Shown one piece after another: positions 38,934-48,764 of a stretch of 64,000 nt of DNA. A program made the position numbers and the translations under genes. Under the pieces are notes generated by a model. It worked only from the letters and a program-made list of their open reading frames with translations. It was not told the DNA's origin and did no database searches. Each line of letters starts with the position of its first letter. Position 1 is the first letter of the stretch. Origin of the DNA: Microbacterium luteum (lineage in GTDB: Bacteria > Actinomycetota > Actinomycetes > Actinomycetales > Microbacteriaceae); assembly GCF_015277875.1 (NCBI RefSeq), contig NZ_CP063814.1, positions 2,170,001 to 2,234,000 on the forward strand. Reading direction: 5' to 3'.

Positions 38934-41629
38934 TCTCGCCCGGTCAGGCCCCAGGCATCCTCATCCTCATCCACCTGGACCACCGGCTTGCCCTCGTACT
39001 GAGCCTCCAGCGGATCGGCCTCGTAGGGGTCGGCCGGCGCCGCGGAGGGCTTGGGTGTCTCCGCGGGTCCGTCCTCGCCCCGCAGGCGCGCGAGCACCCC
39101 CGGGAGCTGTTCGTTGGTGACGAGAACATCGCGGGCCTTCGAGCCCTCGGAGGGCCCGACGATCTCCCGTGACTCGAGCAGGTCCATCAGCCTGCCGGCC
39201 TTGGCGAAGCCGACACGCAGCTTGCGCTGGAGCATCGAGGTCGAACCGAACTGGGTCGACACGACCAGCTCGGCTGCCGCCAGGAGGAGCTCGAGGTCGT
39301 CGCCGATGTCGGCATCGACCTCCTTCTTCTCCACGGCCGCTTCGACGTCCGAGCGGTACTCGGGGCGAGCCTGATTGGTCACGTGCGAGACGACCTTCTC
39401 GATCTCGCTCTCGCTGACCCACGCGCCCTGCACACGGAGGGACTTCGAGGCTCCCATCGGCAGGAAGAGCCCGTCGCCCTGGCCGATGAGCCGATCGGCA
39501 CCCGGCTGGTCGAGGATGACGCGCGAATCGGTCACGCTCGTGACGGCGAAGGCAAGACGCGACGGCACGTTGGCCTTGATGAGGCCCGTCACGACGTCGA
39601 CGCTCGGTCGCTGCGTTGCGAGCACGAGGTGGATGCCGCTCGCGCGGGCCAGCTGCGTGATGCGGACGATCGAGTCCTCGACGTCGCGCGGCGCGACCAT
39701 CATGAGATCGGCGAGCTCATCGACGACGACCAGCAGATAGGGATAGGGCTTCAGCACGCGCTCGCTGCCCTCGGGCAGTTTCACCTCGCCGGCGACGACG
39801 GCCTTGTTGAAATCGTCGATGTGGCGGAAGCCGAAGGAGGCGAGGTCGTCGTAACGCATGTCCATCTCCTTCACGACCCACTGCAGCGCCTCGGCCGCCT
39901 TCTTGGGATTCGTGATGATGGGCGTGATCAGGTGAGGAACCCCGGTGTAGGAGGTCAGCTCGACCCGTTTCGGGTCGATCAGCACCATGCGCACATCGCT
40001 GGGCTTCGCACGCATCAGCAGGCTCGTGATCATGGAGTTCACGAAGCTCGACTTGCCCGACCCGGTGGATCCGGCCACCAGCAGGTGAGGCATCTTCGCG
40101 AGGTTGGCCACCACGAAGCCGCCCCCGACGTCCTTGCCGACGCCGATGGTCATCGGATGCGTCGACTGGACGGCTGTCTGCGAACGCAGCACGTCACCGA
40201 GGGTGACGATCTCCCGGTCGGTGTTCGGGATCTCGACACCGATCGCGCTCTTGCCCGGGATCGGCGCCAGGATGCGCACCTCGTTCGAGGCGACGGCATA
40301 GGCGATGTTGTTGGTGAGCGCGGTGATGCGCTCGACCTTCACGCCCGGGCCGAGCTCGATCTCGTACTGCGTGACGGTCGGGCCGCGCGAGAAGCCGGTG
40401 ACGGTCGCGTCGACCTTGAACTGTTCGAAAACGCCCGTGATGGCGGCGACGACCGCATCGTTCGCCTCGGAACGCGACTTGTGGGGCGTCCCCTGGGCGA
40501 GTGCGGTGACGGACGGCAGGCGATACGGCGCGCTCGGCTGGTCCCGCGGCGCGTCGCCGCCGATGCCGGACAGGCCGGGCAGATCATCATTCGACTCGCT
40601 GTCGGCGTCGTCGCGCAGCGACGTCTGCGAGCCCGACGCGGACAGTCCGGCCAGCGACACCGGATCGATGACCTCGGTGACCGCGTCGTCGGCGGGGAGG
40701 GGCATCGTCGTCGGCTCCGGTGCCGGCGGCTGGATCGCCTTCTCGAAGCCGCCCTCGGGCGCGCCCGGCGCGAGCAGCTCGGTGAGGTCCTGGGATCCGA
40801 GCTCTCCGTCGGCGTCCTTCTCACGGCCGCTCTTGTTCCGCCGCCACCAGGGCACACCATCGTCGGAGCCGTCGCCGTCGGAGCCGTCGCCGTCGTCTGT
40901 GAACCGCGGCGATGCCGCCTCGGTGCGCTCGGCGCCGAACATCCACGCATAGAGGTCGCCGAGACGTCGGCCGATGCGGTTCGGCGGGGTCTTGGTCAGG
41001 ATGAGCACGCTCAGCAGCGTCAGAACGCCGAGCACGATGCATCCGCCGACGTCGGTGAGCAGCATCGCGAGCGGCTCGCCGATCATCCACCCGAAGACGC
41101 CGCCGGCGCCGCTCAGGGCCGGGAGCCCCTCACGCGGCTGCGGCCGCCCGCCGGCGATATGGCAGAAACCGGCGATGGTGACCACGAAGAGGCCGAAGCC
41201 GATGCCGATACGGCCGTTGTCGTGCACCGAGGACGGGTGGCGGAACATCCACCCCGCGAGGAACACCAGGAGCACCGGCATGACGAACGCGACGCGCCCG
41301 ACGAGGCCGCCGACGGAGAAGGCGCTGATGGCGGCGCCCGCCTCGGTGCCGATGAAGAACCACTCCACGACCGCACCGATCACCGCAAGGAGGACGAGCA
41401 GGAGCGGCAGGCCGTCACGGCGCTGGTCCTTCTCGAGCGTCTCCGGACCGAACGCCCGGAACAGGCCTCCGACCCCGTGGGCGAGTCCCATCCACGCGCG
41501 CACGGTCAGAGCCGGCTTGTCCTCGTCTCCCACGTAGCGCGTGGGCGTCGGGTCGGGCTTGCGGGCGCGCGTCGAGGATCCCTTCCCGGGCGCCCGCCCG
41601 CGCGAGGTGGAGGTGGAGCTCTTGGCCAT
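38930..41629 (-). CDS. ftsK: FtsK/SpoIIIE DNA translocase
   Basis: 899 residues from the ATG at 41629 (a GTG 9 nt earlier is also possible). Basic N-terminus, about four to five membrane segments (about 65-215), an acidic linker (about 225-400), then alpha/beta motor: [16 protein letters not shown] region, Walker [17 protein letters not shown], Walker [15 protein letters not shown], and a gamma winged helix (about 790-860, [16 protein letters not shown]). Moves chromosome ends across the septum. Upstream neighbours on this strand are separated by the plus-strand racemase operon. Confidence 0.95.
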   Translation of the reverse strand: MAKSSTSTSRGRAPGKGSSTRARKPDPTPTRYVGDEDKPALTVRAWMGLAHGVGGLFRAFGPETLEKDQRRDGLPLLLVLLAVIGAVVEWFFIGTEAGAAISAFSVGGLVGRVAFVMPVLLVFLAGWMFRHPSSVHDNGRIGIGFGLFVVTIAGFCHIAGGRPQPREGLPALSGAGGVFGWMIGEPLAMLLTDVGGCIVLGVLTLLSVLILTKTPPNRIGRRLGDLYAWMFGAERTEAASPRFTDDGDGSDGDGSDDGVPWWRRNKSGREKDADGELGSQDLTELLAPGAPEGGFEKAIQPPAPEPTTMPLPADDAVTEVIDPVSLAGLSASGSQTSLRDDADSESNDDLPGLSGIGGDAPRDQPSAPYRLPSVTALAQGTPHKSRSEANDAVVAAITGVFEQFKVDATVTGFSRGPTVTQYEIELGPGVKVERITALTNNIAYAVASNEVRILAPIPGKSAIGVEIPNTDREIVTLGDVLRSQTAVQSTHPMTIGVGKDVGGGFVVANLAKMPHLLVAGSTGSGKSSFVNSMITSLLMRAKPSDVRMVLIDPKRVELTSYTGVPHLITPIITNPKKAAEALQWVVKEMDMRYDDLASFGFRHIDDFNKAVVAGEVKLPEGSERVLKPYPYLLVVVDELADLMMVAPRDVEDSIVRITQLARASGIHLVLATQRPSVDVVTGLIKANVPSRLAFAVTSVTDSRVILDQPGADRLIGQGDGLFLPMGASKSLRVQGAWVSESEIEKVVSHVTNQARPEYRSDVEAAVEKKEVDADIGDDLELLLAAAELVVSTQFGSTSMLQRKLRVGFAKAGRLMDLLESREIVGPSEGSKARDVLVTNEQLPGVLARLRGEDGPAETPKPSAAPADPYEADPLEAQYEGKPVVQVDEDEDAWGLTGRE

Positions 41630-41708
41630 GCGATCCACGGTAGGCGAGGGCGCCGACGTTCCCCGGGAGCGACTCGGCGGTGCACAGGCACCGCGCCGCG
41701 CGGGCGAT

Positions 41709-41714
41709 TAGGCT
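41709..41714 (+). promoter_or_regulatory. candidate -10 of the ATP-grasp/racemase operon
   Basis: TAGGCT in the ftsK/ATP-grasp divergent gap, about 42 nt before the ATG; GAGAGAG serves as Shine-Dalgarno. No clear -35. Confidence 0.35.
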
Positions 41715-41756
41715 CTGCGGGGAGAGTTTCCCGTCCCGCCCATCGAGAGAGAACGA

Positions 41757-42779
41757 ATGGCATCGCGCAGTCTCGGCCTCCGGTCGCATGTGAACTACCT
41801 CGTCTACCGCGTCCGCAACCTCAACGCCGGGTCCGTCGTCGAGCGTGCGCGCGAGGTCTCTCGACAGTTCGGCAAGCCCGTCGCGATGGTGGTCGCGGAC
41901 ATGTACTGGCAGGCGGCGTTCCACAAGGTCGGCTTCCAGGACTACGTCGACTACGACTTCGCCATGCTCACCCGCGCCGAGCGCAAGACGTTCATGACGC
42001 ATCCGATCTCGAACGCGATCTCCCAGAAGTACGACCACCCGGACTACCGGCACCTCTTCCACGACAAGTTCGCGTTCGTGCGCGAGTTCTCCGATCTTCT
42101 CGGCCGCGACTGGATGATGCTCGACGCCGGCAACGCGGACGAGCTCGCGGCGTTCATGGCGACGCACCCCACGATCATCACCAAGCGGCAGACCGGCCAG
42201 GCGGGCTCGGCCATCACCCGCTACACGATCGACGACGTCGACGACGCTGCGGCCTTCCACCGCGGACTCCTCGAGCGCGGTGAGCTGCTCATCGAGGAGA
42301 ACATCGTGCAGCACCCCGACCTGGCCGCCGTCTGTCCCGGCACCGTCAACTCGACGCGCATCGCGGCCTTCTTCGACGGTGAGAAGACCCACATCCTCGC
42401 CATGGCGCAGAAGTTCGGGCGCGGACAGGCCGCCGACCAGATGGACTTCGGCGGCTTCTACACGATGCTCGACGAGCACGGCAAGGCGATGGGCGACGGA
42501 TACGACTCGCACGGCCACGTGTGGGAACGACACCCCGACACCGGATTCCCGATCGCCGAGTTCCGCCTGCCGATGCTCGAGGAGGCGCTCGACCTCATCG
42601 ATCGCGCCGCGCGCGTCGTGCCGCAGGTGCAGTACGTCGGATGGGATGTCGCGATCACCGAGAAGGGTCCCGTGCTCATCGAGGGCAACTGGGGCACGGG
42701 TGTCTACGAGATCAAGCCCTCGGTCCTCGGCCGCCGCACCGGTCACCGCCCGCGCTACCGTGAGGTGATCGGCTTTTGA
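41757..42779 (+). CDS. ATP-grasp protein of the sugar-transfer-associated type
   Basis: 340 residues. The fold matches ATPgrasp_ST (PF14397): substrate/nucleotide segments TIITKRQTGQAGSAITRY (about 139-156), LLIEENIVQHP, VCPGTVNSTRIAAFF, FGGFYTMLDEHG, and the metal-binding end YVGWDVAITEKGPVLIEGN with Glu/Asn. Such proteins ligate a carboxylate to an amine or similar through an acyl phosphate. No glycosyltransferase lies beside it; instead two racemase-fold genes follow, the first with a TTG start overlapping its stop (TTGA). Substrate unknown. Confidence 0.82.
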   Translation: MASRSLGLRSHVNYLVYRVRNLNAGSVVERAREVSRQFGKPVAMVVADMYWQAAFHKVGFQDYVDYDFAMLTRAERKTFMTHPISNAISQKYDHPDYRHLFHDKFAFVREFSDLLGRDWMMLDAGNADELAAFMATHPTIITKRQTGQAGSAITRYTIDDVDDAAAFHRGLLERGELLIEENIVQHPDLAAVCPGTVNSTRIAAFFDGEKTHILAMAQKFGRGQAADQMDFGGFYTMLDEHGKAMGDGYDSHGHVWERHPDTGFPIAEFRLPMLEEALDLIDRAARVVPQVQYVGWDVAITEKGPVLIEGNWGTGVYEIKPSVLGRRTGHRPRYREVIGF

Positions 42780-43444
42780 CGCCGGCCGGGCTCTCGGTCG
42801 AGGTCTCCGAGGGGGCCCTCGTCACCGGCGCCCGAGCCGCGGCCGCCGCCGGCATCGTCGTCGACCTCCGTCGCGACGCCTGGGGCCATGGCATCGACGC
42901 CGGAGTGCGGGCCCTGCTGGCCGCGGGAGTCGACCGGGCGTGTGTGGAGCCCCCCGACGCCCCCCGCCTGCGAGCGGCCGGGCTCCACGGGGTCGCGCCG
43001 CACGGGGATTCCGCGGTCTTCTATGGACTCTCCGCGGGCGCCGACCCCGCGATGCACGCTTCATCGTGCATCCTCTCGACGAAACCGCTCCGGGCGGGCG
43101 AAGGCGTCTCGTACGGGTACACCCACCGTGCAGCCGCCGACACCTGGATCGGGCTCGTCGCCGGCGGCTACGGGCAGGGCGTGGCCCGAGCGCTCGGAAA
43201 CCGCATCTCGGTCTGCGTCGAGGGCCGGATGTGCCCGGTCGTCGGTCGCATCGCCATGGACGTATGCGTGGTCGACCTCGGGCCCGACGGCTCGTCCGTC
43301 GTCCCCGGAGCGCCCGTCTCGCTGTTCGGAGGCGACGGCCCGGCTCGGCGCAGCCTCGACAGCTGGGCCGAGGCGACGGGGTGGACGCGGGCGGAGCTGG
43401 CCGGGGTGATCGGCGCGTGCGTGCCGCGACGGAGCGTGGCCTGA
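42776..43444 (+). CDS. alanine racemase C-terminal domain protein, PLP lysine lost
   Basis: 222 residues, TTG start overlapping the ATP-grasp stop. The C-terminal half (about 95-222) is a complete alanine racemase C-domain: catalytic Tyr113 in GVSYGYTHRAA, GLVAGGYGQGVARALGNR, and Met161-Asp162 in VVGRIAMDVCVVDLG. The N-terminal half is a shrunken barrel: the usual VVKADAYGHG site reads DLRRDAWGHG (30-39), Arg replacing the PLP lysine, and most of the barrel (about 150 residues) is missing. Alone it should not bind PLP covalently. It is followed, with a 1-nt overlap, by a protein with the opposite defect. Confidence 0.85.
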   Translation: MTPAGLSVEVSEGALVTGARAAAAAGIVVDLRRDAWGHGIDAGVRALLAAGVDRACVEPPDAPRLRAAGLHGVAPHGDSAVFYGLSAGADPAMHASSCILSTKPLRAGEGVSYGYTHRAAADTWIGLVAGGYGQGVARALGNRISVCVEGRMCPVVGRIAMDVCVVDLGPDGSSVVPGAPVSLFGGDGPARRSLDSWAEATGWTRAELAGVIGACVPRRSVA

Positions 43445-44490
43445 TGCCCGCGCGCCTCGCGGTCGATCTCGACCGCCTCCGCGAGAATCTGGCCACGGTG
43501 CGCCGCACCGTCTCCCCCGCCGAGACGCTCTTCGTGGTCAAGAACGATGCCTACGGGCACGGTCTCGAGCCCGTCGCGGAAGCGGCCTCGGCGGCCGGGA
43601 TCGACTGGTTCGGATCCTTCGACATCGACAGTGGACTGCGCGTGCGCCGCGTGGTCGGCGGCGGTTCGCGCATCTTCGCGTGGACGACGATCCTCGACGC
43701 CGACTCGCTGCAGGGTGCCGCCGACGCCGACCTGGATCTCGGCGTCGGCGACGCCGCCTACCTGGAACGGATCATCGCCGCGGATCGGCACCTGCGTGTG
43801 CATCTGAAGGTCGACACCGGCCTGCATCGCAACGGCGTGCGCCCGGAGGAGTGGTCGGATGTCGTCGCACGCGCCGCACGGGCGGAAGCCGACGGACGCA
43901 TCCGCGTCGTGGGCCTGTGGACCCACATCGCCGAGACCAGTGACGCCGACGACGACGCCTCGCGTGCCCTGTTCCTCGATGCGGTCGCGATCGCTCGCGC
44001 GGCCGGCCTCACCCCGGACGTGCGGCACCTTGCGGCGAGCGCGGCCGCGTTCGCCCGTCCGGAGTTCCGCGATGATCTGGTGCGTGTCGGCGCCTTCGGA
44101 TACGGCATCCGCTCCGCGGGCGGACCGGATCTGCCGGGCATCTCGCCGGCCGCGACGCTCGTCGCCGACGTGATCGACGTGGCCGGGGACCGGGTGGTGA
44201 TCGACATCGGATCGCTCGACGGCGTCCCGTCGGCCCTCGGCGGCCGCGTGACCGTCGGCACCGACGCCGGCGCGCGCCGCCTGCTGACGGTCGACGGCGC
44301 GACCTCGACCGTCGCCGGGTATCCGGGCGCGCGCGTCGAAGACCGCGTGTACATCTTCGGGCCGGGAGCGCACGGCGAGCACAGCGCTACGACCGTCGCG
44401 GAATCGATCGACACGGTCGGCGAGGAGCTCCTCGTGCGCCTGCGCCCGGGGCTGGAGCGGTCCTACACCGGGGCGATCACGCCTCGATGA
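43444..44490 (+). CDS. alanine racemase N-domain protein, catalytic tyrosine lost
   Basis: 348 residues from the ATG at 43444 (TGATG overlap). Full PLP barrel (about 1-235): Schiff-base Lys33 in LFVVKNDAYGHG, HLKVDTGLHRNGV, GLWTHIAETSDAD, RVGAFGYGI. The C-terminal third is beta-rich but the GVSYG-type tyrosine segment is replaced by VIDIGSLDGVPSALGG, and no GRIAMD motif follows. In alanine racemases each active site combines Lys of one subunit with Tyr of the other, so this and the preceding protein look like complementary halves. Ends in a 14-nt convergent overlap with rnj. Confidence 0.85.
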   Translation: MPARLAVDLDRLRENLATVRRTVSPAETLFVVKNDAYGHGLEPVAEAASAAGIDWFGSFDIDSGLRVRRVVGGGSRIFAWTTILDADSLQGAADADLDLGVGDAAYLERIIAADRHLRVHLKVDTGLHRNGVRPEEWSDVVARAARAEADGRIRVVGLWTHIAETSDADDDASRALFLDAVAIARAAGLTPDVRHLAASAAAFARPEFRDDLVRVGAFGYGIRSAGGPDLPGISPAATLVADVIDVAGDRVVIDIGSLDGVPSALGGRVTVGTDAGARRLLTVDGATSTVAGYPGARVEDRVYIFGPGAHGEHSATTVAESIDTVGEELLVRLRPGLERSYTGAITPR

Positions 44491-46159
44491 CCAGCGGAAC
44501 GATCATCGGACGACGCCGCAGACGCTGATTGACCCAGCGTCCGATCGTCCGCCGCACCACCTGCGACAGCGCGTGCTGGTCTCGCACTCCCGACTGCGCC
44601 GCTTCGGCCAGCGCGGCGGCGATCTTCGGCTTGACGTCTTCGAAGACCTTGTCGTCCTCGGCGAAACCGCGCGCGTGGATCTCCGGACCGCTGATGATCT
44701 TGCCCGTCGCGGCATCGACGACGACGATCACGGAGATGAAGCCCTCCTCGCCCAGGATGCGACGGTCCTTCAGGTCGGCGTCGGTGATCTCGCCGACCGA
44801 CGAGCCGTCGACGTAGACGAAGCCGAGATCGAGCTGACCCACCGCGAGCGCCTCGCCGTCGCGAAGATCGATGACCGTGCCGTTCTCGGCGAGCAGCGTG
44901 CGCTCGGCGGGAACGCCCGTGTCCTGGGCGAGTTTGGCGTTGGCCATCAGGTGGCGGTATTCGCCGTGGATCGGCAGGACGTTGCGCGGGCGCAGGATGT
45001 TGTAACAGTAGAGCAGCTCGCCTGCCGCTGCGTGGCCGGACACGTGCACCTTGGCATTGCCCTTGTGCACGACGTTGGTGCCGAGCTTGGTGAGACCGTC
45101 GATCACGCGGTACACGGCGTTCTCGTTGCCCGGGATGAGGCTGGAGGCGAGGATGACGGTGTCGCCGGGGCCGGGCTCGATCTCGTGATCGAGGTTGGCC
45201 ATGCGGCTGAGCACGGCCATCGGCTCACCCTGGGAACCGGTCGACATGTAGACGATCCGGTCGTCGGGGAGATCGCGCGCCTTCTTGTAGTCGATGAGCA
45301 CACCGGAGGGCACCGTGAGATAGCCCAGCTTCTCGGCGATGGTCATGTTGCGCACCATGCTGCGTCCGAGGAGGGCGACGCGCCGGCCGTGGGCGTGGGC
45401 GGCATCCAGCACCTGCTGCACGCGGTGCACGTGGCTGGAGAAGCTCGCCACGATCACGCGGCGCGGCGCCTTGCCGATGACCTGGTCGAGGACCGGCCCG
45501 ATCTCCCGCTCCAGCGGGGTGAACCCGGGCACGTCGGCATTCGTGGAGTCGACCATGAACAGATCGATCCCCTCCTCGCCGATGCGTGCGAAGGAGCGCA
45601 GGTCGGTCAGGCGCCCGTCGAGCGGGAGCTGGTCCATCTTGAAGTCGCCCGTGGCCAGAACGGTGCCGGCGACCGTGCGGATGGCCACGGCGAGCGCATC
45701 CGGGATGGAGTGGTTGACGGCGATGAACTCGAGGTCGAACGGACCCACCTGCTCGCGCTGACCCTCGGCTACCGTGAGGGTGTAGGGCTTGATGCGGTGC
45801 TCTTTGAGCTTCGCCTCGGTCAGCGCGAGGGTGAGCCCGGATCCGATGATCGGGATGTCTCCCTTGAGCTTCAGGAGGTAGGGCACGGCGCCGATGTGGT
45901 CTTCGTGGCCGTGGGTGAGCACCACCCCGACGATGTCGTTCAGGCGCGACTTGATCGGCTCGAAATCGGGCAGGATGAGGTCGACACCCGGCTGATGCTC
46001 CTCGGGGAACAGCACACCGCAGTCGACGACGAGCAGCTTGCCGTCGATCTCGAAGACGGTCATGTTGCGACCGACCTCCCCGAGACCCCCGAGCGGGATG
46101 ACGCGGAGCGTGCCCTTCTCGAGTGCGGGCGGCATGGCGACCGACGTGGGAGGGGTCAT
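44477..46159 (-). CDS. rnj: ribonuclease J
   Basis: 560 residues. Metallo-beta-lactamase/beta-CASP RNase: metal site THGHEDHIGAVPYL near 82-95, GDFKMDQ, beta-CASP domain with ASFSSHVHRVQQVL and GRSMVRNM, and C-terminal LPIHGEYRHL. It has endo- and 5'-exonuclease activity in mRNA decay and rRNA maturation. The start at 46159 overlaps the dapA stop as ATGA; the frame upstream is inside dapA. dapA-rnj pairing is common in actinobacteria. Confidence 0.95.
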   Translation of the reverse strand: MTPPTSVAMPPALEKGTLRVIPLGGLGEVGRNMTVFEIDGKLLVVDCGVLFPEEHQPGVDLILPDFEPIKSRLNDIVGVVLTHGHEDHIGAVPYLLKLKGDIPIIGSGLTLALTEAKLKEHRIKPYTLTVAEGQREQVGPFDLEFIAVNHSIPDALAVAIRTVAGTVLATGDFKMDQLPLDGRLTDLRSFARIGEEGIDLFMVDSTNADVPGFTPLEREIGPVLDQVIGKAPRRVIVASFSSHVHRVQQVLDAAHAHGRRVALLGRSMVRNMTIAEKLGYLTVPSGVLIDYKKARDLPDDRIVYMSTGSQGEPMAVLSRMANLDHEIEPGPGDTVILASSLIPGNENAVYRVIDGLTKLGTNVVHKGNAKVHVSGHAAAGELLYCYNILRPRNVLPIHGEYRHLMANAKLAQDTGVPAERTLLAENGTVIDLRDGEALAVGQLDLGFVYVDGSSVGEITDADLKDRRILGEEGFISVIVVVDAATGKIISGPEIHARGFAEDDKVFEDVKPKIAAALAEAAQSGVRDQHALSQVVRRTIGRWVNQRLRRRPMIVPLVIEA

Positions 46160-47133
46160 CGGGTGGTCCCCGAGACCTTCGGGAGCGCTCCGCCGGCGGC
46201 GGCGTTGCGGTCGGGGCGGAAGTTGCGGAACTCCGCACCGTCGACTCCGCTCACCAGCGCGAGCTCGTCTTCGATCATGGCCGCCTCCCATTCCTCCGGA
46301 CCGACCAGCGGCAGGCGCACGCGAGGGCTGGAGATGCGTCCCAGGCCGTGCAGGATGTACTTCGCCGCGACCGTCCCGGGAACATGCGTCATCACCGCTC
46401 GCACGAGAGGCTCGAGGGTCTGATGCTGCGCCGTCGCGGTGGCGAGGTCGCCGGCGTTGACGGCATCGACGATTGCGCGGTAGGGCGCCGGAGCGATGTT
46501 GGCGGTGACCCCGATGAGTCCGCTGGCGCCGATCGACAGGTGCGGCAGGACATTGGCGTCGTCGCCCGAGAAGTACATCAGGTCGGTCTGATTGAGCACT
46601 CGACTGACCTCGCTGAAGTCTCCCTTGGCGTCCTTCACGGCGAGGATGTTCGGGTGCTTGGCCACGCGGAGGAGCGTCTCGTAGGCGATCGGCACGCCGG
46701 TGCGGCCCGGGATGTCGTAGAGGATGACCGGCAGATCGGTGGCGTCGGCAACGAGCCGGAAGTGGGTCAGGATGCCGGCCTGGGTGGGCTTGTTGTAGTA
46801 CGGCGTGACGATCATGATGCCGTCGGCACCGGCCTTCTCACTGGCCTTGTACAGCTCGATCGCGTGCGCAGTCTCGTTGGAGCCTCCGCCGGTGATGATC
46901 TTGGCTCGACCGGCCGCGACGTCTTTGCCGACCTCCACCAGACGCAGCTTCTCCGCGTCGGTGAGGGTCGAGGTCTCCCCCGTGGTGCCGGTCACGACGA
47001 CCCCGTCCGCACCGGCGGACACGACGTCATCGATGTGCTTCTCCGTCGCCGGCCAGTCGACCTCTCCGTCGGCCGTCATCGGGGTGATGAGGGCTACGAG
47101 CACCTGGCCGAAGGGATTGGCGTCGAGCGTCAT
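46156..47133 (-). CDS. dapA: 4-hydroxy-tetrahydrodipicolinate synthase
   Basis: 325 residues, class I aldolase barrel. Pyruvate-binding GTTGETSTLTDAEKL (about 49-63), YDIPGRTGV with the catalytic Tyr, and Schiff-base lysine in ILAVKDAKGDF. First committed step of DAP/lysine synthesis. Its start is 30 nt from the stop of the SDR gene upstream. Confidence 0.96.
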   Translation of the reverse strand: MTLDANPFGQVLVALITPMTADGEVDWPATEKHIDDVVSAGADGVVVTGTTGETSTLTDAEKLRLVEVGKDVAAGRAKIITGGGSNETAHAIELYKASEKAGADGIMIVTPYYNKPTQAGILTHFRLVADATDLPVILYDIPGRTGVPIAYETLLRVAKHPNILAVKDAKGDFSEVSRVLNQTDLMYFSGDDANVLPHLSIGASGLIGVTANIAPAPYRAIVDAVNAGDLATATAQHQTLEPLVRAVMTHVPGTVAAKYILHGLGRISSPRVRLPLVGPEEWEAAMIEDELALVSGVDGAEFRNFRPDRNAAAGGALPKVSGTTR

Positions 47134-47163
47134 GCCTCCAGGCTATCGTCTCGCGGCGTCCGC

Positions 47164-47925
47164 TCAGCGACCGCGCGTGCCGACGCTCGCGCCGAGCGAT
47201 GCCGGCAGGAGAGCAGCCACGCGCGCGAGCGCCTGGTAGCGGAACGACGGGATCAAGACCCCGCGTCCCTTCGCGGCGGCGCGCAGTGACGCGGTCACGA
47301 CCTCGCGCGCGTCCAGCCACATCCACCCGGGCACGCCCTCGCGCCCGGGAGCCAGCCCCATCCGCTCGTGGAAGCCGGTGTGCGTGAAGCCCGGGCACAC
47401 CGCGGTCACCGTCACGCCACGCGCCGCGTAGGCGGCGTTCGCCCAGCGACTGAAGTCCACCAGCCAGCGCTTGCACGCCCCGTAGGTCGACCGCGGCAGA
47501 TAGGCGGCGACGGATGCGACGTTGACGATGCGGCCGTGACCGCGCGCGAGCATGCCCTCAAGAGCGGCGTGGGACAGGCGGAGCGGCGCTTCGACGTGGA
47601 CGCGCAGATGATCGACCTCGCGTGCGACGTCGTTCGCCGCGAAGTCGAGAGGGAGACCGAAACCGGCGTTGTTGACCAGGAGCTCGACCGGCGCATCGGC
47701 GGCCGTGAGCCGCGCGGCGACGCGATCCACCTCGTCGGAGACGGCGAGGTCGGCGCTGATCACCTCCACCTTTACGCGGTGGCAGGCACGGATGGCTCCG
47801 GCGACCGCGTCGAGCGCCTCGAGGTCCCGCGCGACGAGCACGAGGTCGGCGCCGCGCGCCGCGAGCTGGCGCGCGTATTCCGCGCCGAGTCCCGAGCTTG
47901 CTCCGGTGATCAGCGCCGTGACCAT
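47164..47925 (-). CDS. short-chain dehydrogenase/reductase
   Basis: 253 residues, classical SDR. Cofactor site GASSGLGAEYARQLA (7-21), NNAGFG, catalytic Ser in VNVASVAAYLP and Tyr/Lys in STYGACKRWLV. Residues after VARDLEAL suggest NADP preference, which is inference. Substrate unknown. It lies between thyX and dapA, 2 nt after thyX's stop, but is not part of either pathway. Confidence 0.88.
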   Translation of the reverse strand: MVTALITGASSGLGAEYARQLAARGADLVLVARDLEALDAVAGAIRACHRVKVEVISADLAVSDEVDRVAARLTAADAPVELLVNNAGFGLPLDFAANDVAREVDHLRVHVEAPLRLSHAALEGMLARGHGRIVNVASVAAYLPRSTYGACKRWLVDFSRWANAAYAARGVTVTAVCPGFTHTGFHERMGLAPGREGVPGWMWLDAREVVTASLRAAAKGRGVLIPSFRYQALARVAALLPASLGASVGTRGR

Positions 47926-47927
47926 GG

Positions 47928-48659
47928 TTACGGCGCCACGCGTCCGTTGGCGTTGAACGACGCGTGGGTCAGCGGCATGAGTTCACGCCACTGCGCCTCC
48001 ATCTGCTCGGCGCACATCTCGATCTCCCGCTGGGGGAACGACGGGAAGTGCGTGCCCTCGACCTTGGTGCGCAACGAGAGGAAATTCATCAGCGCACGGG
48101 CGTTCATCGTCACGTACATCGACGAGTAGATGTTCAGCGGGAGCACGATGCGCGCCACCTCGCGGGCGACCCCGGCCTCCAGCATGCGCTGATACGCCTC
48201 GAACGCCTGCACACTCGCAGCACGCGTGGCCTCGTCGACCAGGGCGAACTGCTCGTCGTCGCCGGGAAGGAACTCATACGCTCCCGGCCGGCCGACCTGC
48301 ACCAGGTTGCGCTCGCGAGCAGGCACGTAGAACACCGGCCGAAGCTCGCGGTAGCGTCCGGACTCCTCGTTGTACGACGCGATGCGATGCCGCATGAACT
48401 CGCGGAAGACGAAGATGGGCGCCTGCACGTAGAAGGTCATGGAATTGTGCTCGAACGGCGAGCCGTGGCGATCCCTCATCAGGAAGTTCACGAGACCCCG
48501 GTCACGACCCGAGGCCTCCTCGCCGCTCTGCGCGGACTCGAGCGTCTGCTCACCCTGCGTCGACACGCGTGCCGCGAACAGAACGTCGGAATCCGAGGCG
48601 CTCGATCTGACGAGATCGACGGTCATGTCACTGCGGAACTGGATGTCGGCGTCGGTCAC
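47928..48659 (-). CDS. thyX: FAD-dependent thymidylate synthase
   Basis: 243 residues. The ThyX signature RHRIASYNEESGRYREL (RHRxxSxNxxSxRY) lies near 89-105, and the C-terminal substrate Arg region in NARALMNFLSLRT. Makes dTMP with FADH2 as reductant. GTG start at 48659 with TAGGGT 6 nt upstream and no Shine-Dalgarno. Commonly found beside dapA and dapB in actinobacteria. Confidence 0.96.
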   Translation of the reverse strand: MTDADIQFRSDMTVDLVRSSASDSDVLFAARVSTQGEQTLESAQSGEEASGRDRGLVNFLMRDRHGSPFEHNSMTFYVQAPIFVFREFMRHRIASYNEESGRYRELRPVFYVPARERNLVQVGRPGAYEFLPGDDEQFALVDEATRAASVQAFEAYQRMLEAGVAREVARIVLPLNIYSSMYVTMNARALMNFLSLRTKVEGTHFPSFPQREIEMCAEQMEAQWRELMPLTHASFNANGRVAP

Positions 48660-48665
48660 GGTGCC

Positions 48666-48671
48666 ACCCTA
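48666..48671 (-). promoter_or_regulatory. candidate leaderless -10 box for thyX
   Basis: TAGGGT on the minus strand, 6 nt before the GTG at 48659. Confidence 0.45.
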
Positions 48672-48750
48672 CCCGCGCCGCGCCGGGTCGCGGTGTTACG
48701 ACGGTGGCCGCGTTCGCACCGGATTCGGCCTCCCGCGGCGCGCGAACGTC

Positions 48751-48756
48751 TAGCCT
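48751..48756 (+). promoter_or_regulatory. candidate leaderless -10 box for the thioredoxin-like gene
   Basis: TAGCCT, 8 nt before GTG at 48765. Confidence 0.4.
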
Positions 48757-48764
48757 TGTGGGTT

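Noticed and set aside
42940..43443. Extended frame in front of the second racemase-like gene as part of one large protein
   Set aside because: It lies in a different frame from the overlapping gene, which encodes an obvious racemase C-domain; the ATG at 43444 starts the conserved barrel.
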